64,000 bases of DNA from Callorhinus ursinus. Its lineage: Eukaryota > Chordata > Mammalia > Carnivora > Otariidae. A program made the translations under genes and the position numbers. The stretch's first letter is position 1. Every line of letters begins with the position of its first letter. Below, one piece after another: positions 1 through 10,940 of the stretch. The notes under the pieces were generated by a model, which searched no databases, was not told the DNA's origin, and worked only from the letters and a program-made list of their open reading frames with translations. The stretch lies in contig NW_020312828.1 of assembly GCF_003265705.1 (NCBI RefSeq), positions 58,765,021 through 58,829,020 on the forward strand, in the 5' to 3' direction.

Positions 1-392
1 TAGAAAAAGGGTCTTTGAGGATGTGATTAAAGATTTTGAAATGAAGACATAATCATGGATTATCAGGGTGGGCTCTAAATACAGTGACAAATGTCCTTAT
101 AATAGGGCAGAGGGAGACTGGAGATAGAGAGAAGAGGGGCAGTAGGCAGTATGAAGACCAAGGCAGAGATTGGAGTGATGCAGCCAAATGCCAAGGAAGA
201 CCCAAGAACACTGCACCAACCAGAAGCTGGAAGAGGCCAAGATTGGATTCTCCTCTATCTCCGCAGAGAGTGTGAGGCCCTGACAGATTTAGGACATCTA
301 GCCTGGAGAATTGCGAGAATAAACGTCTGTTGGCTTAAGCCACTAAGGTTGTGGTAATGTGTTACAAAAGCCACAGGAAACTGATATATCAT
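1..392 (+). repeat. MaLR LTR, MLT1-like, left end cut by the window
   Basis: The order of motifs follows the MLT1 consensus: a GTCTTTGAGGATGTGATTAA-like start, GTGGGCTCTAAAT, TGTCCTTATAA, GGCAGAGATTGGAGTGATG, CCAGAAGCTGGAAGAGGC, and the end GGCTTAAGCCACTAAGGTTGTGG followed by GGAAACTGATA. Short ORFs here are chance frames in the LTR. Subfamily not resolved. Confidence 0.85.
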
Positions 393-589
393 GCTTTAGT
401 AAAATGTTAAATCTAAATCTCAGTTAATATGAGATAATCACATTAAGTCATTTGCCTTTACGTAAATTTTATTGTGTTTGCCTTAGTACTTATATTTAAA
501 GGATCTACTTAACAGTCTTTGATAGACAAAATGTGTGTATATATATGTATATGTATAAAATTTATCATACTTATCCACATATCTCAGAA
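393..589. other. AT-rich unassigned DNA
   Basis: No repeat family or coding signal recognised; contains short TATG/TATA runs. Confidence 0.5.
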
Positions 590-1320
590 TTACAGTTTTT
601 ATATGTGCATGGGACTACATCTGGGCTCTTAATCTGTTCCTACAGCTAATTCAACTATTCTAACACCAGTATTATGGGGGTTTAAATAACATTGCTTTAT
701 AATAATTCTTGACAGTTGATAGAAAATGTCCTATAAGCTTATTAGTCTTTTTCAAGAGTATTTTTGCTTTAATTGGCCTTCTGCTGACCCAGAAATTTTA
801 GATAAAGTAATCAAATTTTATCCACAGCCATGAGGATTTTTGGAGGTTTCTCATTATCATTACATTGTATCTTTTCATCAACTTTAGGACTGTTGACAGT
901 GTTGTCCTGTAAAACACTCTTCTCTGTGGTTTTGATATATATTTCTAATTATTTAACATCTAAAAAAATGTTTTCAATAAATCTTGAATTGTTCATCTGA
1001 GATTAATCCAATTATATCATGATATATTCTTTATACTTTACTGAGATCTGCTAATATTTTGCTTAAGATTTTACGTTTTTAGGAATGAGACTGGCCTACG
1101 ATTTTTTTCTCATATTTTTTTTCTAGTTTTGATATCAAGGATAAGTATTATGATGTAAATAGGAATTGTGATTTGATTAGGTTTCTATGTTTCCTGAAAG
1201 AGTTAAAGTAAGTTTGAATTTTTTTTTTAATTTAGGTAGAATTTTTCTGATAGAAAATACCTGGCCTGGTGTTTATAAGAATTATTTCTTTATATGGTAT
1301 TAAGATATTGTTCAAATTAC
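590..1320 (-). repeat. possible very old L1 ORF2 remnant
   Basis: On the reverse strand the stretch resembles decayed L1 ORF2. Seen on the plus strand it has phrases such as CTGGGCTCTTAATCTGTTCCTA, a 'TTTTTCAAGAGTATTTTTGC' segment and a later 'GGAATGAGACTGGCCTACGA' segment in the order expected of antisense L1. Divergence is high and boundaries are approximate. Confidence 0.35.
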
Positions 1321-1794
1321 AATAAATAAAAAGCAAGCAGCAAAAGACAAAAAAATAGCAGAAATCATTTAGCTAGCGAACAGAAAAAATATTTAAGGAA
1401 TTCACACTAATTCTTACCAAGAAAATAAAGATACACCATCACATATGAAGTAAAAGGTTTTTAATAGTGACTTCTAACAATTGTCAAATTTCCAATTAGA
1501 TAAATAATCTTCTAGGAAAATGTATGTTTCACAATTTGAGTCAGGTAGAAAACAGGAATAGAAAAATAACCTTAGAAAAGACCTGGGATATTATTTATAA
1601 AGCCAGCATTTGGTATCACTAAATTCAGAGCAGGAAACGTACAGCTTAGCCTCATCAGAAATTGCAACAAAAAAACCATGAAGCTCAAAAGCTCTCAGAG
1701 ATTGTCCACTATTCTCTCCATTTCTCCAGTGCCACAGACTCTTTCATTTCTCTTTTCTCCGCACACAAGCTTCACGCTTTTCTGTCTACAGCCA
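1321..1794. other. unassigned DNA
   Basis: AT-rich sequence without a recognised repeat, long ORF or RNA gene. Confidence 0.5.
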
Positions 1795-1955
1795 CACTGT
1801 TCAGTACAATAGTCTTTAGTATGTGATTATTTATTTAAATTTGAATTAATTAAAATGAAATGTAATTAGATATTCAATTCCTCCGTTACACTAGTCACAT
1901 TTCAAATAATCAAGAGCCACATGTGGATAGCAGCTATCATACTAGACAATGAAGA
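1795..1955 (-). mobile_element. hAT-Charlie type MITE remnant (MER33/MER58-like)
   Basis: The hallmark phrases of this non-autonomous family are visible: CACTGTTCAGTACAATAG near one end, TTTAAATTTGAATTAATTAAAAT in the middle, CACATTTCAAATAATCAAGAGCC and a terminal CTATCATACTAGACAATG mirroring the first phrase. The exact family name is uncertain. Confidence 0.6.
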
Positions 1956-2031
1956 TGTAGCACATTTTGAATATGTTACATATGTAACACTCCATCATCT
2001 ACTCCATCATGAATGCATCCAAAAGTGGCTG

Positions 2032-2261
2032 CTCAAACCAAACTTTATTTTTTTTAAAGATTTTATTTATTTATTTGACAGAGAGAGACACAGCGAGAGA
2101 GGGAACACAAGCAGGGGGAGTGGGAGAGAGAGAAGCAGGTTTCCCACTGAGCAAGGAGCCCGATGTGGGGCTCCATCCCAGGACCCTGGGATCATGACCT
2201 GAGCCGAAAGCAGAGATGCTTAACGACTGAGCCACCCAGGTGCCCCTCAAACCAAACTTTA
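2032..2261 (-). mobile_element. CAN-type tRNA-derived SINE with target duplication
   Basis: The reverse-strand SINE body lies at 2048-2245, with the head complement GAGCCACCCAGGTGCCCC at the right and the A-rich tail complement at the left. It is flanked by a perfect 16-bp target duplication, CTCAAACCAAACTTTA, at 2032-2047 and 2246-2261. The body belongs to the subtype with 'GTCCTGGGATCGA' and '(C)CCACTCCCCCTGCTTGTGTTCCCTCTC' in sense orientation. Confidence 0.95.
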
Positions 2262-2930
2262 TAGCAGTTCCTAGTTATAGGTACTAATGGAGACTGAATT
2301 CTATGGTTTTCCAATTCTAAATTGCTGAGGAAGGTAATTTGATGGCTCCAGTTGGGTCTTAGTAGCTGAATTTTATCTAATCAATTGAAGCAAAGGAACA
2401 GATAAATTATATAATATAAATATAACCAGGATATGATCCTTCATTGGGAACAATCTCAGAAAGAAACAGCTCAATGCATATTGCAAAAGCTAATTAAAAA
2501 AGAGTAAATATTAATGACCCATAAATTTATTTAATGTTTAAAGAAATGTAAATTAACTGCTAGATTTAACTAACAATATAACTGCCAAATTGCTAGTTTT
2601 GTTTTATGTTTTGTTTTTTTAATAGAGGATCCAGTATTGGTAGGGTTGGGCCAAATGAACCCTCATAATTTTCTAAATGCACTATAATTTAATATAATAT
2701 TGTTGAAGTGCAATTTTGTAATATTTGCCAAAAGCATTTTAAATGGTTGTATAAAGAGACCCAGGATTTTACACAAAAGCAATATTCAGAGAAGCTTAAA
2801 AATGTTTATATAATAAAAATCTCTAAGTTTTCAGTTTTAACAGCTAAAAATGAAAACAAATATAATGCTTATGTCATTCAAAGTCTAGGCTGAATCCATA
2901 ATATTCTGGCAGAGTATGGGTGCCCAATTA
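2262..2930. other. unassigned DNA
   Basis: No recognised repeat, gene or RNA. AT-rich, with a few homopolymer runs. Confidence 0.5.
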
Positions 2931-3250
2931 ATATTGCTTATAATGAACATATTTTAAGAAAAAAGAAAAAGAAGAAGATAACAGGAGAGGAAGAAAAGGG
3001 GAGTATGTCAGAGGGGGAGATGAACCATGAGAGATGATGGACTCTGAAAAACAAACTGAGGGTTCTAGAGGGTAGGGGGGTGGGGGGATGGGTTAGCCTG
3101 GTGATGGGTATTGAGGAGGGCACGTTCTGCATGGAGCACTGGGTGTTATGAACAAACAATGAATCATGGAACACTGCATCAAAAACTAATGATGTAATAT
3201 ATGGTGATTAACATAACAATAAAAAATTAAAAAAAATATTGCTTATAATG
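2931..3250 (+). mobile_element. young L1, 5'-truncated to its 3'UTR
   Basis: The body at 2946-3235 matches the last ~290 bp of the full-length L1 at 46.6-46.94 kb (GATGAACCATGAGAGATGA, TGGACTCTGAAAAACAAAC, GCACTGGGTGTTATG, final AACAATAAAA). It is flanked by a perfect 15-bp target duplication, ATATTGCTTATAATG, at 2931-2945 and 3236-3250. This is a clean target-primed insertion and one of the younger L1 events in the window. Confidence 0.93.
3070..3092 (+). other. G-quadruplex-type G-run motif in L1 3'UTR
   Basis: Four G-runs of 3, 6, 6 and 3 with loops of 2, 1 and 2 bases lie within 23 bp. This meets the usual four-run G-quadruplex rule. A matching motif occurs at the same place in the other young L1. 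Confidence 0.7.
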
Positions 3251-3469
3251 GTTAACATTTTTTTGCTATTATTATTTAATGAAATATTGATAATGCATTT
3301 CAAATAAGATTATAGAAGTATACCTAATAATAGGGAAAAAATGGCTGGATGGGAATATTTATCTCTGGGAACTGATACCATGAGATATTTTTTATTGTGC
3401 CTGCATATATATGTTAGGTAGAAGATAGATGTAAGCAGTGGAAGGAACCCCTGAGGAGCATTCATTCCT

Positions 3470-4048
3470 TGACCTGAAAGATTTTAGAGTCCGCAGTTCT
3501 TGAGGGAGGGGGGAAGATAGAGTAGGCAGTTAGACATGAGCTGAAGGCAAGGATGGTGATAAATTGGTTACACCTTAGAAGCCCAGGAACGGGACATCCT
3601 GACCTCGTGGCTTCCGAGACCAAGAGCCACAGGTGCAGAGCATGCGCTCTCCTCTTGCACCTGTGACCCAGGGTAACCCCTAGATTCATTATAATGCATC
3701 CACAGTGCAGTTACAGCCACCCTCCCCCCCCCCCCCGCAAGGGGGAAAGCCTGCCATGACCAGTCTGGTAGAAATCTTGTAGGGTCAAAAACTCCTCCTC
3801 CCAACCTGTAGGAGGAGTCTCCCAAAGATTGGAAGCAGCCTCCATTAGAGACCACCCTACTAGACATCACAGCTCCTCCCAGCCCAGAAAGACCAAATAA
3901 AAATCCAATTCCGAAACAACCAAGGGGCAGGTTCCAGCTCAGGAAACCTGCCGGCTCTGCCCTAGAGAATGTACTGATGGCTTTAATCATAGTATTTTCT
4001 GCTCTCCGTTGGGGCACGGATCTCTAATTCTTTAATGCATCCATAACA
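3470..4048 (+). repeat. ERV1-like LTR, probable
   Basis: A GC-richer ~580-bp block stands out from AT-rich flanks and has LTR grammar. There are GGAGGAGTCTCCCAAAGATTGG and CTCCTCCCAGCCC segments, an AT-rich CCAAATAAAAATCC box, GCCGGCTCTGCCC, then GGCTTTAATCATAGTATTTTCTGCTCTCC before GTTGGGGCACGG. That final order is typical of the R/U5 end of class I LTRs. Candidate ends are TG at 3470 and CA at 4048, but no target duplication is visible, so the boundaries are uncertain. A 149-codon antisense frame inside is not thought to be a gene. Confidence 0.5.
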
Positions 4049-4806
4049 AGAGCTGGAACACAGTGCTTTTCACGCTGACATACATATCCTCATTTTATTT
4101 CAAGTTTTTACAGAGAACGTGTGCTGTTTTTATAGTAATAACTTAAAATCAATGCTATTTAAACATCTGATATTTTTAGATTTGCGGTCTAAAATGATAA
4201 CATTCTTGCCCACCTCATAAAGTCCCTTTGAATTTCTCATTTTAAAAATTCATGAATGTTCATAATTCCAGGAAATTTTTCATCATAGGAAACAAAATAT
4301 ACCCTTTAAACAAAAAAATAACTTTCCTACAAGTGCATGTCTAATAAAACTGACCGAAGCAGAACACAATGATCTCTTAACACTTCGTTTCCTGAAACGG
4401 AATACATGACCAATTTGTTGACCTCAAAAGAACTAGCTATTTTACTAGAAAAATGAGTTTATTCAGGAACAGCAGAGAATCACAATTCGGGAAGAGTGAG
4501 CTACGGTGAACCATAGCCAAGCCTGGAGAACATGGGAGAGGGACTCACTTTTACACAGGCAAGAAGGAAGCTGGAGGGGCTGCTGCAGCTCCTTACTGGC
4601 TGGGTCTGACAGCGTCTCATGGGCTGGGCTCCTGCTGGGCAAGAAGTTTTTTCTTCCTACCACTGAGGTGTGTACTTCTTCCAGGTGGGGAATTTGAGAT
4701 ACGCTTCTTAGGGTGGGTGGTAGTGCATGAGAGCTCCCCCTTCAGGGATGCCCAACTCCAGTTTTTTTCCAACTCCATTTTTAATGAGGTTTCCTTTATT
4801 TTCACA
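4049..4806. other. unassigned DNA with a GC-richer block at 4440-4720
   Basis: 4049-4440 is AT-rich with nothing recognised. 4440-4720 is GC-richer (for example GCTGGAGGGGCTGCTGCAGC) and may be the remnant of another LTR or ERV. I could not place it in a family. Short overlapping ORFs on both strands here are not convincing genes. Confidence 0.4.
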
Positions 4807-5233
4807 ATTAGTTTGTAAGAGCTGCTGTTACAAAGTACCACTAAATTGGGTGGCTTAACCAACAGGAATGTATTATCCCACAGCTCTGCAGGCTGGAAGT
4901 CCAAGATCAAGGTATCAGTGGGCTGGTATCAGAAGCCTTGAGAGAGAATCTGTTCCATGACTCTCTCCTATTTTTTGGTTGTTTGTGGACAATCTTTCGC
5001 ATTTCTTGGCAAAGGGTGCATCACCCTAGTCTGCCTTCAACTTCACGTGATGATCTCTGTGTCCAAATTTCCCCTTTTTATAAGGACATATTCGTATTGG
5101 ATTAGGGCTGCCCTAATGACCTCAGCTGAACTTTGTCAACTGCAAATACTCTAATTCCAAATAAAGTCACATTTATAGGCACTGATGGCTAGAATTCAGC
5201 ATCTTTTTGAGAGACAAAATTCAACCCATAACA
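4807..5233 (-). repeat. MaLR LTR, MLT1-like
   Basis: The reverse complement begins TGTTATGGGTTGAATTTTGT, continues with TGTGACTTTATTTGGAAT and TATGTCCTTATAAAAAGGGG, and ends near TTGGTTAAGCCACCCAATTT and CTCTTACAAACTAA. This is the full motif order of an MLT1-type LTR. Confidence 0.85.
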
Positions 5234-5246
5234 GGAAGTAAATCAG

Positions 5247-5498
5247 AAGAAATAGCCCAATGGGGTGCCTGGGTGGCTTAGTCCTTAAACATCTGCCTTC
5301 GGCTCAGGTCATGATCCCAGGGTCCTGAGATCGAGTCCCACATCGGGCTCCCTGCTCGGCGGGGAGCCTGCTTCTCCCTCTCCCACTCCCCCTGCTTGTG
5401 TTCCCTCTCTCTTGCTGTCTTTCTCTGTCAAATAAATAAATAAATAAAATCTTCAAACAAACAAACAAACAAAACAAAACAAAAAAAGAAATAGCCCA
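5247..5498 (+). mobile_element. CAN-type SINE with target duplication
   Basis: The SINE body at 5260-5485 has head GGGTGCCTGGGTGGCTTAG and an (AAATA)n then (AAAC)n-expanded tail. It is flanked by a perfect 13-bp target duplication, AAGAAATAGCCCA, at 5247-5259 and 5486-5498. Confidence 0.95.
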
Positions 5499-7799
5499 CT
5501 ACTCTCTGTTTCCACATTTGATATTTAAAGCCATTCTAATTAGAATCCTGAGCAGCTACCACCACCATTACTCTCCAATTGCGCAAGTGCTATTTCCTGA
5601 GGAAATTTGCTTTTTTTCCCCACTCTTCCAACACCTGTCACCAACTCTCTCACTATAATCAATAAGGGACTAGGGCATACCCAGAGAGAAAGGGGAAGAG
5701 ACAGTAGAACCTTGCTCAGAATAAACACGTAGTCCGTTTGAGAAGCAATTCCGTGTGAGAGACTGGGGAATTTCCATAGGATTTCCCAGAGCAGGGAGGA
5801 TTGACACTGAATTTCAGCAGGTAAAGCAGATAAATGGGAGGTAAGGGAATGGAGAATATAACCTGTGTAGGATACCATGTCAGAAATCTTGCCTAGGAAA
5901 GAATAGTTAATATTGAGGAAGTTGTCATGGAAGGTTAAGGTTTTTAATTTGGTTAGTTAGTTTTAAGGAGAAGAGAATTCCGTTGAAGGCAAGGGTATAA
6001 TATAATGAGAGAAATGGAAAACATATTTTAAAAAGGAGAGAATACATGATAGAAGTTCTAGGTAGAATGGGATTTACAAAAGTGGAACTATTAGTCCTAG
6101 ACATAAGCTAAAAGTCTTTTGCCCTGTATTACAAAGAGGGCGCCCAGGATTACAAATGACAGAAAATAAACAAGTTTTTTGTTACAGAATTACTATTGCA
6201 TATTTTTGTAATATTTTGTACACTTTTTGTATCAAGTGCTGTTTATCCCATGTCTTTGTAATCCTTACGGTAGCAAGATCACATGTGGGGATCTGATCAA
6301 AGATGGTAAATTAAGGCTAAAAAATAGTGCTGTTACTCTGGATTTAGTTGTGATGATGACTTAACAGCTCTAAAAATTTTAGTGAATAAACAATAATAAA
6401 TGAAAAAGACTTTAGTGGTCTTATTCAGAAGCAAAGAGAGAGACCTTCATTGTGAAAGAACGCTATTTTGTGTTTCTGACGTTCCATTTCCTAAGTGATA
6501 GTAACTTGAAGTTACTTTCTAGTGTGTGTTATATCGATCATAGAATATAGAAAATAGGGCTAGCAAACATTTTTTCACATTCATCAAGTTTTATCCCTAT
6601 CTTTAAGTTGCATTTATTTTTTACAAGCTTCTTTCTCTACCACAGTACATTTCCATATGAATTACAGTATAAAAATTAGTATGCCCATGCAGCCATTGAT
6701 TGACAGGTAACTGGTAGAACACCTATAACTCCTATCGTCTGCGCTATTTTCCTAAGCTGTCATTCAAACAGTATCTTCTGGTTATACTTAAGAGCCAGCT
6801 CTATTCTCCCTGCTAACTGACAGTGCAACAGTGCTTGCTAAATACAGCATTTTGAATTTCACCTCAGGCTTGGAATAATTACTTTATTTAATAGTTAACT
6901 AATCAGAACCCAAAAAGAATTTCTGAAAATGGACTGATCTGAGCCTCCCTAGCTTGCTCTTGCAAAGTGCCTCTGTAAATGGAGCAAGCTTGACATTCAT
7001 TTGAAAGTTGCTATTATTATAGGTAGCATTAGCCATGAGGCAAAAAATGTGAATTCCCTTATTAGAAGAACATACAATACCGTTGCTACTAGAACTCCCC
7101 CAGAGGAGTATGAGATAATTCAACATTTTTCTGGCAGCAAGGTATTTTTATATTAAAATATAAGATTTTTTGAAATATATTAATCACATTAATGTTTATC
7201 TTAGGGTTTTTTCTGTAAGATAGCCAATATACCCATTTTATTAATATTTTTCTTTCTCTATTGCCTTTGATAATAATTTAACTTTAACTTTTACTGATTC
7301 TTTCCTATTTTTATACTTATATGAAACAAAGAATCCTACACATACTTATTTAGAAATTAACTAGTTATCATTAATTAGTTGCCACGTAGTATGTCACTAG
7401 CTTCATAATGTGAAAATAATGTTTGGAGAAAATGTGAAGAAATTAATATCTTAAAAGATTGTACTTTGTCAAAAATATTTCAAAAAAATGAAAATAATCT
7501 CTTCAGGAAAACATAAATAACTGCAAATAAACATGTCAAAGATATGATAATATCTTAACCCAACCAAAATTGGGTTACACTAGCCACCATTATTGAAAAA
7601 AGCACTATTCTTCATTTGCTATACAAATTCTATGCTTGATATTCTTGATTAAAAGTGGAAATTCGAAACTATACATTTTCAAGAACACTCTAGCAATATT
7701 TGAAGTTATCTATATCTGAACATTTTAAGTGCAAACAAAACGATTAATTTAGAATTAATAAACCTAAATTTTAAAATGTACTGTTTACTAAATATTTAG
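5499..7799. other. unassigned AT-rich DNA
   Basis: About 2.3 kb without a recognised repeat, long ORF or RNA gene. This is the longest early stretch of apparently non-repetitive sequence. Confidence 0.5.
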
Positions 7800-8030
7800 T
7801 ATAAACAAATATTTCTATTTTTATATTCTTGCATATGTGTATTTATATATAAATGTGTATATTATATGTTTATTATATTTATGCATCCTACTTATATATT
7901 GCATTTTATATTTTATGTAAATATGTTTATGTACAAATATGTATGTAGTATGATTATATATATAGATATACATAATCAATATTATAATATATATATTTAT
8001 GTATCTATATATAGTCTGTTGTACCAATCA
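7800..8030. repeat. TA-rich low-complexity tract
   Basis: Dense imperfect TATATA/ATGTATAT runs with local dyad symmetry. Open frames here on both strands (rich in Tyr, Ile, Met) reflect base composition only. Confidence 0.8.
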
Positions 8031-8425
8031 GCTTCTTTTTTAATAAGATTTTATTTATTTATTTTTAAAGATTTTATTTATTTATTTGAGAGAGAGAGAA
8101 TGAGAGCATGAGAGGGAAGAGGGTCAGAGGGAGAAGCAGATGCAGGGAGCCCGATGTGGGACTTGATCCCAGGACTCCAGGATCATGACCCGAGCCAAAG
8201 GCAGTCACTTAACCAACTGAGCCACCCAGGCACCCAAGATTTTATTTATTTTGGGGAGAGAGAGAGCACAATCAGGAAGGGACAGAGGGAGAGGGAGAGG
8301 GAAAAAGAATCTGAAGCCCATTCACACTGAGCATGGAGCCCTACACGCGATCCTACAACCATGAGATCAGGACCTGAGCCGAAGTCTGAGATTCAACACA
8401 TTGAGCCACCCAGGAGCCCCTTGGC
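8031..8425 (-). mobile_element. older CAN-type SINE, split by a second SINE
   Basis: The outer element comprises about 8031-8060 and 8236-8418, with head complement GAGCCACCCAGGAGCCCC at the right. It is more diverged than its neighbours. Imperfect flanking repeats CAATCAGCTTC (left) and CAGTCAGCTTC (right) are its probable target duplication. Confidence 0.8.
8045..8251 (-). mobile_element. CAN-type SINE nested in another SINE
   Basis: The inner body is at 8061-8235. The 16-bp target duplication AAGATTTTATTTATTT at 8045-8060 and 8236-8251 is itself the A-rich tail region of the outer SINE. The new copy therefore landed in the tail of the old one, in the same orientation. Confidence 0.88.
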
Positions 8426-9010
8426 AGTCAGCTTCGAAGATGGTTCCCAATGATCCTCACCTTCTAGTATTTTAGTATTATACATAATCCATACTCCTTA
8501 GTGTGGGCTGGACCTAGTAACTTACTTCTAATGAATAGCATATGGTGAAAAGCTCAAAGATTAGGCAACAAGAAGACCTTGGCTTCTTTCTTGCTCACCT
8601 TCTCTTACTCTCTCACTTGTTTTGATGGAAGCCAGTTTTCATATTGTGAACTGCCCTGTAGAAAGACTCATGTGACAAATAACTGGGCAAGGCCTCTGGC
8701 CAACAGCCAATGTGAAACTGAGTCCCTCACTTCAACTACCCCTAAGGAGATGAATCCTGTGAATGTTAATGACTGAGCTGGGAAGCAGATCCTTCCCTGC
8801 CTCCAAGCCATCCGGCCTGTTGAGCCTTCAATTAAGATCACATTCTTGTCCATTAGCTTGACTGCAGTCTTGTAAAAGATGTTGAACCAGAGAACCTAGC
8901 CAAGATGTGGCTGAATTCCAGAACAACAGAAACTGTGAGATACCAGATTGTTGTTTTAAGCCACTGAATTTTGGGATGATTTGTTATGCAGCAAAAGCTA
9001 ACTAATGCAT
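8426..9010 (+). repeat. MaLR LTR, MLT1-like
   Basis: Motifs in order: GGTTCCCAATGATCCTCACC, GTGTGGGCTGGACCTAGTAAC, CATGTGACAAATAACTGGGC, CCATTAGCTTGACTGCAG, GAAACTGTGAGATACC, TTGTTTTAAGCCACTGAATT and the end TTGTTATGCAGCAAAAGCTAACTAATG. The order and end are typical of an MLT1-class LTR. Confidence 0.8.
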
Positions 9011-9689
9011 CTATGTATTTATCTACAAATGCACATAAAATGATATAAATACTGTTTATTGGAGTATTTACTATTGATACTCCCACTTACAAACGTAGTG
9101 GTACAAATCTTGAGTTAAGCATCATAAAATTACTCTGGTTATTTCTGCTCCTGTTAATTATTGCAGAGATAAATTTAAATTCTAGATATTAAGAAATGTA
9201 TGCTTTTCAAATGTGAACTATGGAAAATATTGTCATGAAAGCCTATAGATACCTTGTGGTGACTCCTTCTCTCTGCTGTTTCATCAATAACATAAATATT
9301 TTTAACCTTCTCTGACTTGGCAGGCTGAGTGCTATTTCAACATGTCTTTATTTTTTTTCTTAAAAAAAAAAAGTTTAACTTGCATCCTCCTGCTTCCCAC
9401 CATGAAATGACATTCCTACTTCTTTTTTCATACTCTGCTTCTGATGTAGCAGCATGATGCTTTCCTTTTTAATTATATCATGTGTTCTTATTTGTGTCTA
9501 TGCTGACTTTCGAAAATTAATTCCGGGAGTTTATAGCTATATGCTTCAAAGATAGCCTCCTCAGAAATGAAATAAAAAAGGAAATGCTGAAATTCATTTC
9601 TCAATTCACATAATGATTCAATGTTTTAAGGAAAGTCATTTTTGAGTTGCTTACAAATTGAAATATTTTGCTTTAATTTTGGTTAGTAA
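9011..9689. other. unassigned AT-rich DNA
   Basis: No recognised repeat or coding signal; one poly-T/poly-A junction near 9350-9372. Confidence 0.5.
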
Positions 9690-9935
9690 TAATACTAATG
9701 ATAAAAGTAATATTTATGAGCACTGAATAACATTTGTTGGCTTTCACATATTTTATTTTCTCTTAATTACAACTCCCATACTAGCTAGTAGTATTCTCAT
9801 TTTTCATATGAAGAAACTAATGCTTGATGTTAATTAACTTACATACAGTCACAAAGATGGTAAACAAGTGTGTTAGAAATTGAGTTGGCATACTTTGAAT
9901 TCAAAATTCTGTTTTTTATTGCAATTAAGAATATT
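9690..9935 (+). repeat. MIR remnant
   Basis: A decayed MIR is recognisable from the order 'GAGCACTGAATAACATTTG', 'CATATTTTATTTTCTCTTAAT', 'CTCATTTTTCATATGAAGAAACT', 'CAGTCACAAAGATGGTAAAC', then a GAATTCAAA segment. Confidence 0.65.
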
Positions 9936-10165
9936 TAGCCTAAACAACTAATATCCACAATGAAGTTACTATCAGTTCAAAATTACATAACTATGTTTTC
10001 CTTTTCTTCATATTCTTATTGGTATTCTTATCTATAGAATAATGGATTAGATTGGATAATTTCTAATGAATGTAAAAACTGTAATATACTATGATTCTAC
10101 TCAGGTACCCATTCACACTTGATGGCAAAACCTATCACAGTGTGTTGAAATAACAACCTAAAGTA

Positions 10166-10940
10166 TGTTTACTTTACCTTACACCTGTCAGAATAGCTCA
10201 AATAAAGAAGAAATAACAAGTGTTGAAAAGGATGTGGAAAAAACAGAATCTACATGCACTATTGGTGGAAATGTAAATTGGATAGCCAAAGTGGAAAACA
10301 AATGGAGGTTCCTCAAAAAATTAAAAATAGAATTAGCATATGATCCAATAATTCCACTGCTGGGTATTTATCCAAAAAAACCCCGCCAAAACACAAATTC
10401 TACTGCTGGCTATTTACCTAAAGAAAACAAAATCAAAAAGATATATGCACCCTTGTATTTATTGCAGCGTTATTTATAATAGAAAGGATATGAGAGAAAC
10501 CTGTGTCCATTGATAGATGAATGGATAAGGAAAATGTGGTATGTATACAATGAAATATTACACAGCCATAAAAAAGGATGAGAGTGTGCCATTTGTAACA
10601 ATACAGATGAACCTAGAGGGTATTATGCTAAGTGAAATAAGTCAGAATGAGAAAGACAGATATCATATGATTTCACTCATATGTGGAATCTAAAAAACAA
10701 AAAAAAAAAGAATAAACAAAAAGCAGAATACAGAGAACAAACTGGTGGCTGCCAGAGGGAGGGGGTGGGAGGATGCACAAAATGGGTGAAGGAGAGTGGG
10801 AGAAACAGGCTTTCAGTTATGGAATGAATAATTCATGGAATAAAAGGCATAAGGAGTATAGGTAATGATAATGTAATGGCATTGCGTGCGACATACGATA
10901 GCTACACCAGCAGTGAGCATAGTATAATGCATAGAGAAGT
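10166..10940 (+). repeat. old L1: end of ORF2 and 3'UTR, decayed
   Basis: The translation around 10165-10480 resembles the C-terminal end of L1 ORF2 (for example KLKIELAYDP and LLGIYPK). The DNA continues with GATGAATGGATAAGGAAAATG, GAAATAAGTCAGAATGAGAAAG and a G-rich CAGAGGGAGGGGGTGGGAGG stretch of the 3'UTR. It stops abruptly at about 10940, where an inverted L1 segment begins. The 3' end resumes at about 11908. Confidence 0.85.

Noticed and set aside
3568..4017. 149-codon reverse-strand frame
   Set aside because: It lies antisense within a probable LTR, begins and ends at arbitrary points of it, and shows no domain.
7821..8111. Tyr/Ile-rich frames on both strands
   Set aside because: They are products of a TA-rich low-complexity tract and a SINE.
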